A stretch of DNA of 64,000 nucleotides from a virus. This document shows positions 40,935 through 50,822 of the stretch, in pieces. The DNA lies in the IMG/VR virus record IMGVR_UViG_3300033146_002139, positions 1 through 64,000 of that record. One strand, written 5' to 3'. The position numbers were made by a program, and so were the translations under genes. The number at the start of each line of letters is the position of its first letter. Positions within the stretch are counted from its first letter, which is position 1. The notes under the pieces were generated by a model. The model had not been told where the DNA came from. It searched no databases and was given only the letters and a program-made list of their open reading frames with translations.

Positions 40935-42467
40935 ATGTCTATAAAATTAAAAAATAATGCCAAAGATACTTTGGCTGCTGCATTAGACGGAACGGCAACT
41001 ACGGTAACAGTATCTGACGGCTCAAAATTTCCTGCACTAGGAGGCTCTGACTGGTTTTGGGCTACAATTGCAGACCAAGTTGTAGATACAAATTTTGAGA
41101 TAGTTAAAGTTACTGCTATAGTAGGAAATGTATTAAGCATAGTAAGAGCACAAGAAGGTACCGTGGCAAGAGCTGCAAACCTTGGAGACTTAATAGAGCA
41201 AAGAATTACAAGACAAACACTTATAGATTTAAGTGCAGGAACGGAAGAAAGAATATATTTAGATGAGTTTTATTTTGCACTTATAAACGATACAATAGCT
41301 GTTTCAGGTAATGATTTAATGGGTAACAATTTAAAACACGCTCCAGAACTATTGTCTAATTGGGATTTCTTTTGGGGTGCAAATGTAAAGGTACAATTAG
41401 AAGATATTACCAACCATATTACAACAGACGATTTGTCGTTTCCAACGCTAACAGATATGCATACTTATATAACGGCAAATATTGGAAATTCAGGGGATAC
41501 GGCAAATGTAACTGTTATTGCAAGACCATATGAGATTGTAGATAACAGCATTCCTGTTCAAACAAAAATATATGGGCTTAATAGATTATTTTCGTCAATG
41601 AAAGGGAGAAGAATGTATACCACTTCTATGTCTGATACATGTAGAAATACTAACGATGGAGCAGCCCCAACAGCCATTTTTAATAGATTGATGGGGACTT
41701 CACTACCTGAATCGGCAAATATTTTAAATACTGTTTGGCTCGGAAGAGGGAAAAAAAATCATTATGGTCCACGAATGTTCAAAGGAACACAACAAGATTA
41801 TACTATAAACTTCACACAAGGTGGCGGTGGAGCTGGAAGAACTTGCTACGATATTGGTGATGCTAGTTTTAAAAACGTTGGAGCTGGAATTGAGGACTAT
41901 AAGTCACATAAAGACAATGATGTTATTTTTTGTTTGTCTAATAATAATAATAATATAAGTATTATTGGCGCTTTTAAATGGTATAACATGATAAATGAAA
42001 TGAGAAAGGGAACATCTACAGTGATGGCTTCAATCGTTACAGGGGATATTAATAATACTAGAAAAGCTATTGTAGTTAAACCAGTAGGAATAGACCAAGT
42101 TTTAGTCCAAATGCCAGATTTTTCAATTTACAATTTCGAGATGGTGTTTTTTAATGACCATACACAGAACCATATATACCTATCCTCTTTCACAGGAAAA
42201 GGCGATTTTACATATACAGACTTCGATGATAACGGTAGTAAAATGCGAATAGATAGTGCGGAATGGCTTAATACTTCAGTAAATAACAAAGCAACTCATC
42301 TTGCTGAACAGCAAAGAGTAAACGGCATGGTATGGAATACGGTAAGATTCAGACTAAGAAATAAGGCTACAGGAAAGATAAGTAAACTGTCCTATAGTGG
42401 AATCGAAACCGTTAACACAAAAGCTATAAATGCGAAAATAATGAGAATAAAATCTTACGAAAAATAA
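40935..42467 (+). CDS. tail fibre protein
   Basis: 510 residues, SD TGGAG. The N-terminus KLKNNAKDTLAAALDGTATT...NVLSIVRAQEGTVARA is the common phage-fibre start module (GT...V.R.q.GT.a.a...GD). The C-terminal 380 residues are unlike it and may carry the binding specificity. Confidence 0.75.
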   Translation: MSIKLKNNAKDTLAAALDGTATTVTVSDGSKFPALGGSDWFWATIADQVVDTNFEIVKVTAIVGNVLSIVRAQEGTVARAANLGDLIEQRITRQTLIDLSAGTEERIYLDEFYFALINDTIAVSGNDLMGNNLKHAPELLSNWDFFWGANVKVQLEDITNHITTDDLSFPTLTDMHTYITANIGNSGDTANVTVIARPYEIVDNSIPVQTKIYGLNRLFSSMKGRRMYTTSMSDTCRNTNDGAAPTAIFNRLMGTSLPESANILNTVWLGRGKKNHYGPRMFKGTQQDYTINFTQGGGGAGRTCYDIGDASFKNVGAGIEDYKSHKDNDVIFCLSNNNNNISIIGAFKWYNMINEMRKGTSTVMASIVTGDINNTRKAIVVKPVGIDQVLVQMPDFSIYNFEMVFFNDHTQNHIYLSSFTGKGDFTYTDFDDNGSKMRIDSAEWLNTSVNNKATHLAEQQRVNGMVWNTVRFRLRNKATGKISKLSYSGIETVNTKAINAKIMRIKSYEK

Positions 42468-42484
42468 AATACAAGGATAATTTT

Positions 42485-42747
42485 AAAAAGTTTAAAGTAC
42501 TCTCTGCCTTATGATAGGTTATGTTTAAAATACTATCTGCCTTATGACTGGTTATGTTTAAAATACGGTCTGCCTTATGAGATGTCAAAACACACAATTT
42601 AAAATTATCACAAATTTAGAATAAATACAAGGGTTTAAAAAAAGTTTAAAGTACTCTCTGCCTTATGATAGGTTATGTTTAAAATACTATCTGCCTTATG
42701 ACCGGTTACGTTTAAAATACGGTCTGCCTTATGAGATGTCAAAACAG
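42485..42747 (+). repeat. 33-bp tandem repeats, two blocks of three
   Basis: TCTGCCTTATGA recurs at 42503, 42536, 42569 and again at 42657, 42690, 42723: a 33-bp period inside each block and 154 bp between blocks. The unit is (G)GTTAYGTTTAAAATAC then (T/G)(A/G)TCTGCCTTATGA. Each block starts AGTTTAAAGTACTC and ends GATGTCAAAACA. It fills most of the 317-bp gap between two fibre genes; no gene fits here. Confidence 0.9.
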
Positions 42748-42784
42748 CACTTTATTTAATCCTTAAAGAAATCGGAGTTACTAA

Positions 42785-45322
42785 ATGAGTAAGCAAACAT
42801 CATTAGATATCAAACAAGCCAACAATTCCGTTTCTCCTGAAAATGGATTTATAAGAATAAAAGGTGATGTTGATGGAAACCTACAATATATACTTCCAGA
42901 TGGAACGGAAAGAGCAATATCGTCTCCATGGGAATTGCCTGTTGTTAATAATGATGTTTCTGACCCTGCAACATTAACTCCAACCGCCTTTGAACATTAC
43001 ATAGTTCCAATAGGAGCTGTCAATGATTGGGCGGGACACGACAATGATATTGCTAATTGGACGGGGACTACATGGGAGTTTATATCACCAGAGCATTCTT
43101 GGACACTATATGTGAAATCTGTTAATAAGTTAATAGCTTTTGATGGAACAAATTGGATTGGAACATCAGGGGCAAATACTTTTGCAACTTTAGACGATGT
43201 TTCTTTTAACAATACATATGATGATTGGTTTGTTCCTAGTAAAGACGAATTACAAGAATTGTATAATGTTGTTCATTTTGGCGGATTGTATGTGTTTCCA
43301 ACAGCTGCAGACTATTGGTCATCAAGTGAAAGTGGAAGCTCAAGCGCATGGAAACTGAATTTTAACACCGGTATTTGGCAAAATGGATACAGTAAGTCAA
43401 ATTTTTATAATTCAATTCCTATAAGAGAATTTACCTCAACTATAACATACTCTGTAGGAGAAATTGGTCCTGCAGGCGGATTTATATTTTATAAAAACGG
43501 TGACTATTACCTAGAAACTTCAACACGAAGATATAATGAAAGATGGTGTAACACCTCAATATCAAGTCAGCATATTGATAATACCGATAACTTAACAATC
43601 GGTACAGGAAGGACCAATTCTACAGCTATGTTGGCTTATCCAGGATATCCTACAGGAATTGCAAATCATTCAGATACATATTCAGTAGTAACAACCGTTC
43701 CATCTGATAAAGATATTGTTGTTTTTGATGGAACGGTGTGGAAGAATGTGCATATGGGTAGCTCAGGTAAGTTAGCGAATTTATCCGATGTTTTATTTAA
43801 AGATGTTTATGACGACTGGTATATTGGTTCTATTGATTTAATGCACGAAATGATGCTGTTTGTTGGTGTTGGATATAATGGTGCCGGCCTGAACTCTGAA
43901 TATTTTTCTTCAACAGAAGATAGTGCAAGTTCAGTACATACTATTAGGTTCGGCAGTCAAACACATTCTACTAGACTTAAGAATTCAACATTGGCACATG
44001 TAAGAGCAATAAGAGATTTTCAGGCACCAATAGCTACTTATGCTACAGGTGATTATGGTCAAGCTGGTGGAATAATATTTTATATAAATGGTACTACTCA
44101 TTATGAATACGCACTTCAAAATTCTCGTGATAAAGTATGGAGTAATATAAATACATTAATTGGAACTAATTCTGCAATCGGTACTGGATTATCTAATACA
44201 GAAGCAATCGTAGCACAGGCAGGAGCATTAGATACATACGCACATGAAGTTTTAGATTTTATAGTTTATATAACAAAAGACCCAACTGAGGGTAATTACA
44301 TAACATTTAATGAAGATTTGCAAAAATGGGTAATTTCAGAAGATGCAATTGAAACAATAACAGCAAGTAATGGATTAAATAAAAGTTTAGCTGATATTAG
44401 ATTAGGTGGAGCGTTGAATCAAAACACCTCAGTTTCTTGTGGGAATTTTAATTTCTCTGTTTCCACGAACTCAACAGGCATTACATTAGACGAGGCAACT
44501 CAAGTATTAACACTACAAGGCTTGAGTAACGTTCCAAGACTAGGAACCTCACCTGACGGCACAGTTCCTTTGGCAATTGCTACAGTAGACTATGTACAAA
44601 GTTATGCTTCTTTATTAGCTCATTGGACAAAAGCCTCGAATATATTAACACCGGCTGACTCACTTGTAGAAGGTTGGAGAGTTGAAAGAAACTTTAATGG
44701 ATATGCTTATTGTCAAATTAGAAATAATGATGATGTTGGAAATGGTGCTGGTTCTGTAATGGAACTTAAAGGCTCTGGTGCTGACTATACCAATAATGTT
44801 TATTTTGGTAAATACGGAAGTTCTTATTGGTTGCCTTTTTTAGCTGGCAATGCTGCGATGCTAACAGACCAAAATATGATTGTCGGTACTGTTGGTAATA
44901 CTATGCAATTAAGATTTGTCGTAGGAGGAGGATATGCGGCTCCTGCTCAAGCAGGTTTCTTTGACAGCAACGGATTAAACTTGGAGAGTTTAAAGACAAC
45001 ATCAGTACATCCGGCTAGCTATTCAAATGTCTTTGTAGACTCTACAACAGGACTTCTTTATGCAAGTACTTTGGGAGCTACAACACCAATAAAACAAACA
45101 GACAAATTCACTATAACGGCAAGTGATATTTCTAATGGATATGTCGATTTGTCAAATATTCCAATAACAACAGAACACGAATTTGTTATTTATAATGGAG
45201 TTATTCTTGATGATGGAATAGGAAATGATTACACTTTGACTTCTAATAGAATTACTTTTGATGCATTGTTAACTCCTCTTTTAACTGTTGGTTCTAAGCT
45301 AATGGTTAAATATAAATATTAA
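42785..45322 (+). CDS. tail fibre with DUF2793 and two DUF1566-like domains
   Basis: 845 residues, SD CGGAG. Residues about 45-120 match DUF2793 (WELPVVNNDVSDP...IANWTGTTWEF). Two DUF1566/Lcl_C-like units follow (DDWFVPSKDELQELYNVV...YWSSSESGSSSAWKLNF, and DDWYIGSIDLMHEMML...YFSSTEDSASSVHTI), each followed by a GPAGGFIFYKN-type segment. The C-terminus EFVIYNGVILDDGIGNDYTL is a beta domain also present in the 45619 gene. Likely receptor binding. Confidence 0.8.
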   Translation: MSKQTSLDIKQANNSVSPENGFIRIKGDVDGNLQYILPDGTERAISSPWELPVVNNDVSDPATLTPTAFEHYIVPIGAVNDWAGHDNDIANWTGTTWEFISPEHSWTLYVKSVNKLIAFDGTNWIGTSGANTFATLDDVSFNNTYDDWFVPSKDELQELYNVVHFGGLYVFPTAADYWSSSESGSSSAWKLNFNTGIWQNGYSKSNFYNSIPIREFTSTITYSVGEIGPAGGFIFYKNGDYYLETSTRRYNERWCNTSISSQHIDNTDNLTIGTGRTNSTAMLAYPGYPTGIANHSDTYSVVTTVPSDKDIVVFDGTVWKNVHMGSSGKLANLSDVLFKDVYDDWYIGSIDLMHEMMLFVGVGYNGAGLNSEYFSSTEDSASSVHTIRFGSQTHSTRLKNSTLAHVRAIRDFQAPIATYATGDYGQAGGIIFYINGTTHYEYALQNSRDKVWSNINTLIGTNSAIGTGLSNTEAIVAQAGALDTYAHEVLDFIVYITKDPTEGNYITFNEDLQKWVISEDAIETITASNGLNKSLADIRLGGALNQNTSVSCGNFNFSVSTNSTGITLDEATQVLTLQGLSNVPRLGTSPDGTVPLAIATVDYVQSYASLLAHWTKASNILTPADSLVEGWRVERNFNGYAYCQIRNNDDVGNGAGSVMELKGSGADYTNNVYFGKYGSSYWLPFLAGNAAMLTDQNMIVGTVGNTMQLRFVVGGGYAAPAQAGFFDSNGLNLESLKTTSVHPASYSNVFVDSTTGLLYASTLGATTPIKQTDKFTITASDISNGYVDLSNIPITTEHEFVIYNGVILDDGIGNDYTLTSNRITFDALLTPLLTVGSKLMVKYKY

Positions 45323-45342
45323 GAATAAAAATTATAATTCAA

Positions 45343-45371
45343 TTGACAAATAACATTATAATGATTATTTT
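45343..45371 (+). promoter_or_regulatory. late promoter
   Basis: TTGACA, 17-bp spacer, TATTTT in the gap before the DUF5659-like gene. Confidence 0.55.
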
Positions 45372-45409
45372 AATTATTACATAGAATAAAAGTAGAACGG
45401 AGATATTTA

Positions 45410-45607
45410 ATGAAAATAAAAATTAGAAATATAGCATTAGCAAGTTATCTTGACTATAAAAAAATAAAACTCATAGACTACGAAGCTCCATATTTCATAT
45501 TTGAATCTAGTGAGAGTGAAAAAAAATGGCAACTTGAATACTACGACAGCGAATTTGCCAAGTTTGATGCGAGTGTAATGAAACTAAGAAATTTCAAATC
45601 AAATTAA
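45410..45607 (+). CDS. DUF5659-like small protein
   Basis: 65 residues, SD CGGAG. Pattern IRNIALASYLDYKKIKLID...PYFIFESSESEKKWQLEYYD then a final RNFKS fits the DUF5659 layout found in small phage proteins. Function unknown; sits among fibre genes. Confidence 0.65.
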   Translation: MKIKIRNIALASYLDYKKIKLIDYEAPYFIFESSESEKKWQLEYYDSEFAKFDASVMKLRNFKSN

Positions 45608-45618
45608 AGAGGTAACTA

Positions 45619-46887
45619 ATGGCTATAACACAATTAAGAAATGAGCAAGTACTAGACGCTACAGTTGAATTTGGGAAATTAAATACAAATGCGTATTCAA
45701 ACGACCTTTCTGTTTCTGCCGCTGCAACTGAGTTAGCAAGAGCAGATGCTATTAAAAACTATGTAGACACGATGGTAGATACTAGTCTTAAAACTCCTGA
45801 AGCATACGACCCAACAGGAACAGGAAATTACCCATTAACCTACGGCGGAAGTGGCATTGAGGCAGGAGACTCTTTTAGAGTTACTGCGGTAGAAGTTGGT
45901 ATTGGAGACGGGACTAGAGATGTAAACATAGAAGATTTAATGATAGCTCTAGTAGACGGACCTAGCGCTACAGTATCAACCGATTGGATGGTAGCTGAAA
46001 GCAATAGAAGTCAAGCAACAGAAACGATTTTAGGTGTTTCAAAAATTGCTACTCAAGCAATAGTAAATGCTGAAGTTAATGATACCGATTACGTAACTCC
46101 CTTGAAAATGGCGACCTATATATCCGCTAACACTCTGGGAGCAGGAGCAGGTCTTGTAGTAAACGGAACAGACGCTGATGTAGTTGCTGCTGATTTATCG
46201 TTAGTAGTAAATGCTGATGATATGGCAGTTAATATTGGAACTACAAATGGAACAACACTAGAAGTGTCTGCAACAGGGCTAGAATTAGCACCGATAGTTA
46301 TTGGACAAAGAACTTTTAACGGCGGTCCATTCTCTGTTGAGACAGGAGTTAATGACCTAGAATTAAACAACGGTTCTGCGGGACAAGTAAATATTGGTGG
46401 AGCAACTTCAAGTAGAATATACTCGTTTGCACAAAATATCTTATTTAGAGAATCCGAGATTTCTGCGGCAGCTATCACTACAGCAATTCCTTTAGCCGTG
46501 ACCACTACAGTTGATTATGGTTCAGGTACAGCGGCAGGTGATTTAATAGATGCTTTTAGAGCTGAATTTACAGATATAGCATTAATCAATGCTATAATGG
46601 AAACAAAGCAAATTGCAGACAATGCTTCTGTTGTAAAGCTAACAAGATATTCAAATGAGGCCCCTGCTGTTACAAACGGTTCTGCGGTGCTTCCTGCATT
46701 ATTAAACTTAGGAACCCATGCTACTGACAAAGTTGCAAATGTTGAGGTTTATCTTAATGGCTCAGCTCAACAACCAGGAGTCGGAAATGATTATACTTTA
46801 AATGCATTAACAGGCGTTATTACTATGGAATTTAACTTAATAACAACAGATAAAGTCTTAGTACATTACAACTCTCAAGATGCATAA
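45619..46887 (+). CDS. tail fibre protein
   Basis: 422 residues, SD GAGGT. The start ITQLRNEQVLDATVEFGKLN is a common fibre attachment pattern, then an Ala/Thr/Val-rich beta shaft. The C-terminus (NVEVYLNGSAQQPGVGNDYT...DKVLVHYNSQDA) is homologous to the end of the 845-residue fibre. Confidence 0.75.
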   Translation: MAITQLRNEQVLDATVEFGKLNTNAYSNDLSVSAAATELARADAIKNYVDTMVDTSLKTPEAYDPTGTGNYPLTYGGSGIEAGDSFRVTAVEVGIGDGTRDVNIEDLMIALVDGPSATVSTDWMVAESNRSQATETILGVSKIATQAIVNAEVNDTDYVTPLKMATYISANTLGAGAGLVVNGTDADVVAADLSLVVNADDMAVNIGTTNGTTLEVSATGLELAPIVIGQRTFNGGPFSVETGVNDLELNNGSAGQVNIGGATSSRIYSFAQNILFRESEISAAAITTAIPLAVTTTVDYGSGTAAGDLIDAFRAEFTDIALINAIMETKQIADNASVVKLTRYSNEAPAVTNGSAVLPALLNLGTHATDKVANVEVYLNGSAQQPGVGNDYTLNALTGVITMEFNLITTDKVLVHYNSQDA

Positions 46888-46899
46888 TTACTGATTTTT

Positions 46900-46925
46900 A
46901 AGGGGTGTAAAAACCCCTTTATAAT
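46900..46925 (+). terminator. rho-independent terminator
   Basis: AAGGGGT-GTAAAA-ACCCCTT, a 7-bp stem followed by a T-rich tail, ending the fibre transcript. Confidence 0.65.
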
Positions 46926-46938
46926 AAAGGATAAATAA

Positions 46939-47163
46939 ATGAATAAATTATTTGAAAAAAAAATTATAGGATATGCACTTGCTGTTATGATTTTAGCTGT
47001 AGCAATAAGATTTCTTTTTAACGGAGGAGATATTGCAGTATCTAAAGATGGCTTTAATTTTGATGTTAAAATAGCAGTAGAGTCAACATTAAATAAAAAA
47101 GATAGCCTGAAGGTAGTGAGCGTTGATAGCTTAAAAACAGTAAAGAACGATAGTACAAAATAA
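46939..47163 (+). CDS. small membrane-anchored protein
   Basis: 74 residues. One membrane helix at about 8-27 (IIGYALAVMILAVAIRFLF) and a polar C-terminus with repeated DSLK. A lysis-related or membrane-anchored role is possible; no lipobox. Confidence 0.65.
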   Translation: MNKLFEKKIIGYALAVMILAVAIRFLFNGGDIAVSKDGFNFDVKIAVESTLNKKDSLKVVSVDSLKTVKNDSTK

Positions 47164-47172
47164 GGATTTTTT

Positions 47173-48855
47173 ATGTCAAGAACACAATCTGATTATAGAA
47201 ATATAAAAAACAATACACTGACTGGAGCAAGCTTTGTTTCTCAGTTAAATATCTTTGATGAGACAAGAAGTTATTTAATAGATGATACATGTTGGTGGGG
47301 TGGATATATTTATAAAGCTACTGCAAATATGGCAGGACTTGATGAGGGAGATATTTCAATGTCTCCAACTGGAGGTGGTTCTTGGATAGTAACTACTGAA
47401 GCTCAAAACATTCATAACAGAGTTTCTAATACGCAACAACTAATGACATTGGCCACCCAAACAGTACTGTATCAAACAGAATCTATTTATAGTGGCGGTT
47501 TTGCGGATTATAGCAACGGGGTGTTCACTTTTAATCGAAATGGCATCTTTGTTATAGACATAGCAATGGGCTTTAACGACCCCGCTGGAAATAGAAGAGA
47601 GATAGTAACAAGAATCAATCACAACGGAACCGTAATTGATAATCTTTATATCCCAGTGTACACTAGAGGTACTGCAGATGCTGCAATAGGCGGAGGGTCT
47701 CAACAGTGTGCCTTGCCTGTGTCAATAGGACAAACACTAGAGGTCGAATGTACTGTGGTAGATGGGGCAAATATAAACACAATCCCTGAAGCTTGTTCTA
47801 TAAATATTTTTATCCCTGGAGGAGAACAAGGGATTCAAGGTGAAAAAGGTGATATAGGCGAATTAGTATGGGTTGGTGATTATGCAACAGGCTCATATGA
47901 TGATAATGAAGTTGTGAGATACAACAATAATATTTTTGTCTGTAGAGCGAATGGGACAATAACAAACCCCGGAACACCATCAAGTCCAAATACTGGATGG
48001 GATTTAGTAATGGCCGCTCCAACAGCAACAGGAGACGGTGTTCAACCATACCTATTAGCACAGCCTGACACGGTTTTTCCAATAAATGCAGTAGGAGTTA
48101 CATATACTCTTATTGGAGGGAATTTTGATAATAACATGTCTATAGACATGGGACCTGAACTTACGATAACATCTTTAACCGCAACTTCAGACATAGAAGC
48201 AGAGGTAGTTTTTAACACAAGCAATACTATACAGACTGATTTTTTTGCTGTTCTTAGTAGAGGCTCGCTTAATCATTTTGGGGGTAGTTTTAAAATTTCT
48301 ACTGGAGAAATAATTGGAACAGGTTCTGCAGGAACATTTACAACAAACTTTAATCATGCGACTGGCAATACTAACGGTAATGCTCTTTGGGGTGCAAATT
48401 GGGATTTATGGATTGACACTGGTGTTAATTCATTAGACGGTTTGTTTCAAGATAGTAACAATACTACCGGCTCTGGGGGTACAGGCCCGAATGCCGCACA
48501 CGATAGCTATTATATGTTTACAGAAAGAAGTAGCCCTAATTTTGATGGAACAGATAAAGATGCTACCGCTACAACATCAAACTTTAGAGATGCAGATAGT
48601 ATACAATTCTGGTATCATATGTTTGGAACAGATATGGGCGATTTAATACTACAAGCTCAAGATGGTGGTAATAATTGGAATACAGTTCAAACCTGGAGTG
48701 GACCACAACAAGCTGCACAAGGAGACCCATTTTTAGATAGTGGGGTTATTAGTCTTACAGCATATGCTCCAAAAGCTATAAGATTTTTATTTACAACACC
48801 GGTAGGCTATACAAGTGACGTAGCTTTAGATGACATTATAATAATAAGTTCGTAG
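47173..48855 (+). CDS. fibre/adhesin with collagen-like and MAM-like domains
   Basis: 560 residues. An N-terminal virion module (SYLIDDTCWWGGYIYKA) is followed by a beta domain, then a collagen-like GEQGIQGEKGDIGE at about 219-232. Next is a carbohydrate-binding-like DNEVVRYNNNIFVCRANG unit. The C-terminal 150 residues carry a MAM-like pattern: HDSYYMFTERSSPN, FWYHMFGTDMGDLILQ, WSGPQQ, and a final VALDDIII. MAM domains are adhesion modules; here it would bind the host surface. Confidence 0.78.
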   Translation: MSRTQSDYRNIKNNTLTGASFVSQLNIFDETRSYLIDDTCWWGGYIYKATANMAGLDEGDISMSPTGGGSWIVTTEAQNIHNRVSNTQQLMTLATQTVLYQTESIYSGGFADYSNGVFTFNRNGIFVIDIAMGFNDPAGNRREIVTRINHNGTVIDNLYIPVYTRGTADAAIGGGSQQCALPVSIGQTLEVECTVVDGANINTIPEACSINIFIPGGEQGIQGEKGDIGELVWVGDYATGSYDDNEVVRYNNNIFVCRANGTITNPGTPSSPNTGWDLVMAAPTATGDGVQPYLLAQPDTVFPINAVGVTYTLIGGNFDNNMSIDMGPELTITSLTATSDIEAEVVFNTSNTIQTDFFAVLSRGSLNHFGGSFKISTGEIIGTGSAGTFTTNFNHATGNTNGNALWGANWDLWIDTGVNSLDGLFQDSNNTTGSGGTGPNAAHDSYYMFTERSSPNFDGTDKDATATTSNFRDADSIQFWYHMFGTDMGDLILQAQDGGNNWNTVQTWSGPQQAAQGDPFLDSGVISLTAYAPKAIRFLFTTPVGYTSDVALDDIIIISS

Positions 48856-48863
48856 GGAGAGTT

Positions 48864-49484
48864 ATGCTAGTAGAGCAAGAAGAATTTACGGAAGAAGTTT
48901 CTAATTGGAAGCAATCAATTGGAATAGATGTTAGTGAGAAAATGGAAAATGAAGATGTTTTTTCTTTGTCAATTCAAGCTACAGACAACTATATTTTTAT
49001 AAAGGATACTGCAAAAAAATATATTGATGCCTTTAATGAAATAGGAAATAAAAAATGGCAAAACTTTAATAGTTACGGGCAACTTCCGGATAGTGCCTCA
49101 ACAACTGGGCTCAATAAAATATGGGAATTCGAGTTACTTAAATTATCAAAAATTAGCAACAATAAATTAGCCATATTTACATATATGAATAATATGCCAG
49201 ATGGATGTGTTACTGTTAATGGGATTGTAGTAAACTCAACATCCTTAGATTTAAGCAATTTTGAAAGAGCTTACAATTATCTTAACATGGCAAGCGCGAC
49301 TGAAACACAGATAAGGGATTTCTATAATACAACACATACCGTATCTCTTGCTGAACTTGGTCAAATATGTGCAGATATATTTCAAAAAGGAATAATGCTG
49401 TATCATACAAAGTGGCAACTAGAAGAAAACATAAAAAATGCAACAAACTTAACCGAACTAAACGAGTGTAATTTTAATGGCTAA
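48864..49484 (+). CDS. hypothetical virion-associated protein
   Basis: 206 residues, SD GGGAG. Helical, with DKIGNKK-like charged segments and TGLNKIWEFELLKLSK; its position behind a fibre gene suggests a fibre chaperone or accessory. Unknown. Confidence 0.62.
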   Translation: MLVEQEEFTEEVSNWKQSIGIDVSEKMENEDVFSLSIQATDNYIFIKDTAKKYIDAFNEIGNKKWQNFNSYGQLPDSASTTGLNKIWEFELLKLSKISNNKLAIFTYMNNMPDGCVTVNGIVVNSTSLDLSNFERAYNYLNMASATETQIRDFYNTTHTVSLAELGQICADIFQKGIMLYHTKWQLEENIKNATNLTELNECNFNG

Positions 49485-49890
49485 ATACTATAAATGGATT
49501 TTATCCGAAAATTTCATATACAAACATGGGATTTCTGGTATAAGCAAAACATACAACATAGAAAATTGGGGTACTATATCCGAATCTGAAATCATTATTT
49601 ATAAGCCATATAGCTGGGATGGATGTTCTCCAAAAATAAGTATTTTCAATTGGTTTACTTTTGGGATTTGGGATGGCTCATTATCCGACAAAACAAAGAA
49701 CCAATCTTTATATGAAGCAAGTTTAGTGCATGATTTTCTTTGTCAGTTTTCAGACAAAGTTCCGTTTGATAGAAAAACCACTGACAAACTATTCTATAAG
49801 ATGATGAAAGAAGCTAATTTCTCCATGTCTTATCTTTATTATTGGTCAGTAATACATTATAGAATTATTAAAAATAAAATAGGGATGTAA
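49477..49890 (+). CDS. DUF1353-like protein
   Basis: 137 residues. YSWDGCSPKISIFNWF, SLVHDFLCQFS and TTDKLFYKMMKEANFS follow the DUF1353 pattern (G-x-DGaS, aLvHDyL, aDxlFxxxm). The family occurs near phage lysis/tail genes; its activity is unproven. Confidence 0.68.
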   Translation: MAKYYKWILSENFIYKHGISGISKTYNIENWGTISESEIIIYKPYSWDGCSPKISIFNWFTFGIWDGSLSDKTKNQSLYEASLVHDFLCQFSDKVPFDRKTTDKLFYKMMKEANFSMSYLYYWSVIHYRIIKNKIGM

Positions 49891-49891
49891 A

Positions 49892-50812
49892 ATGGAAAAG
49901 ACTTTTGCGGTTTTTTTGAGTGCTATATTAGACAATGGGTTTTGGGTGGTAACTGGAGTGCTTTTATTGGTTGTAATATTTACAGCTTTATGGAAGCTAG
50001 CTTTTAACCCTTTTAAAACTATTGAGTACATAAGAAAGTACTTAAAAAACAAAAAACAAAGTAAAAAAGATGAGCTTCAAGTTACAACTATAAGTCAAAC
50101 CGAACAAGCATTTGCTAGCCGGCTAAAAGAAGAAAATGAAAAAGAAGCACTTTCTGTTACAGGTTATACTAAACGTGAAAGAAAAATAAGAGTTGCCGAG
50201 TTAAGGGAAGATATTAATGTTATAGGAAATCTTAATAGATGGAGTAGAAGATTTGAAATGGAATCTACTTTTGATATTTTTACTACTGGAGAACACTCTA
50301 CTGAAGATATTGAAAAAAGAATATGGAATGCTAAAGTTTGGGCAAAAAATAAAGTTGACACATTTTCATTTGGCATGGACAAGATAATGGATGATTTTGA
50401 AAAATGCTATACAGAATACGGAGACAACTACTATCATTATCTTAGCTTTGAATATTGGGAAAAAGTTGTATTAAATGGCGTGGATGAATATAACAAAAAA
50501 TGTATAATGATGGGTATGAATAAAAATTTTTTAAAAAAAATAAGTGATAAACATGAATCTTCAATCCAATATGTTTTAAGTGAAATAAAAAGAACTTTAA
50601 AAACAAGAATTTTCAAGAACGACCCTATTATAATAGTAGAGGTTATATTCAACTCTTTTCAGACAGCATTTGATGAGGCTTTTAAACATTTAGATGAAAT
50701 TATAACTCTTAATGGAGAAGTTTCAAAAATACTAGAAAATTGGAAAATTCCTGCGATTACGTTGTCAGAGGAGTTAGATGCTGAAATCAACAATATAAGT
50801 TTTGATGATTAA
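49892..50812 (+). CDS. membrane-anchored protein
   Basis: 306 residues. One N-terminal membrane helix (GFWVVTGVLLLVVIFTALW, about 14-33) and a long charged, helical cytosolic or periplasmic part. First of a run of membrane proteins; no family recognised. Confidence 0.65.
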   Translation: MEKTFAVFLSAILDNGFWVVTGVLLLVVIFTALWKLAFNPFKTIEYIRKYLKNKKQSKKDELQVTTISQTEQAFASRLKEENEKEALSVTGYTKRERKIRVAELREDINVIGNLNRWSRRFEMESTFDIFTTGEHSTEDIEKRIWNAKVWAKNKVDTFSFGMDKIMDDFEKCYTEYGDNYYHYLSFEYWEKVVLNGVDEYNKKCIMMGMNKNFLKKISDKHESSIQYVLSEIKRTLKTRIFKNDPIIIVEVIFNSFQTAFDEAFKHLDEIITLNGEVSKILENWKIPAITLSEELDAEINNISFDD

Positions 50813-50822
50813 AGGAAGTCAA

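Noticed and set aside
42485-42747. CRISPR array
   Set aside because: The repeats are directly tandem at 33 bp with no unique spacers and no cas genes nearby.
46116-46730. Leftward frames antisense to the fibre gene
   Set aside because: No SD, opposite to the transcription direction, low-complexity Ala/Ser/Val composition.
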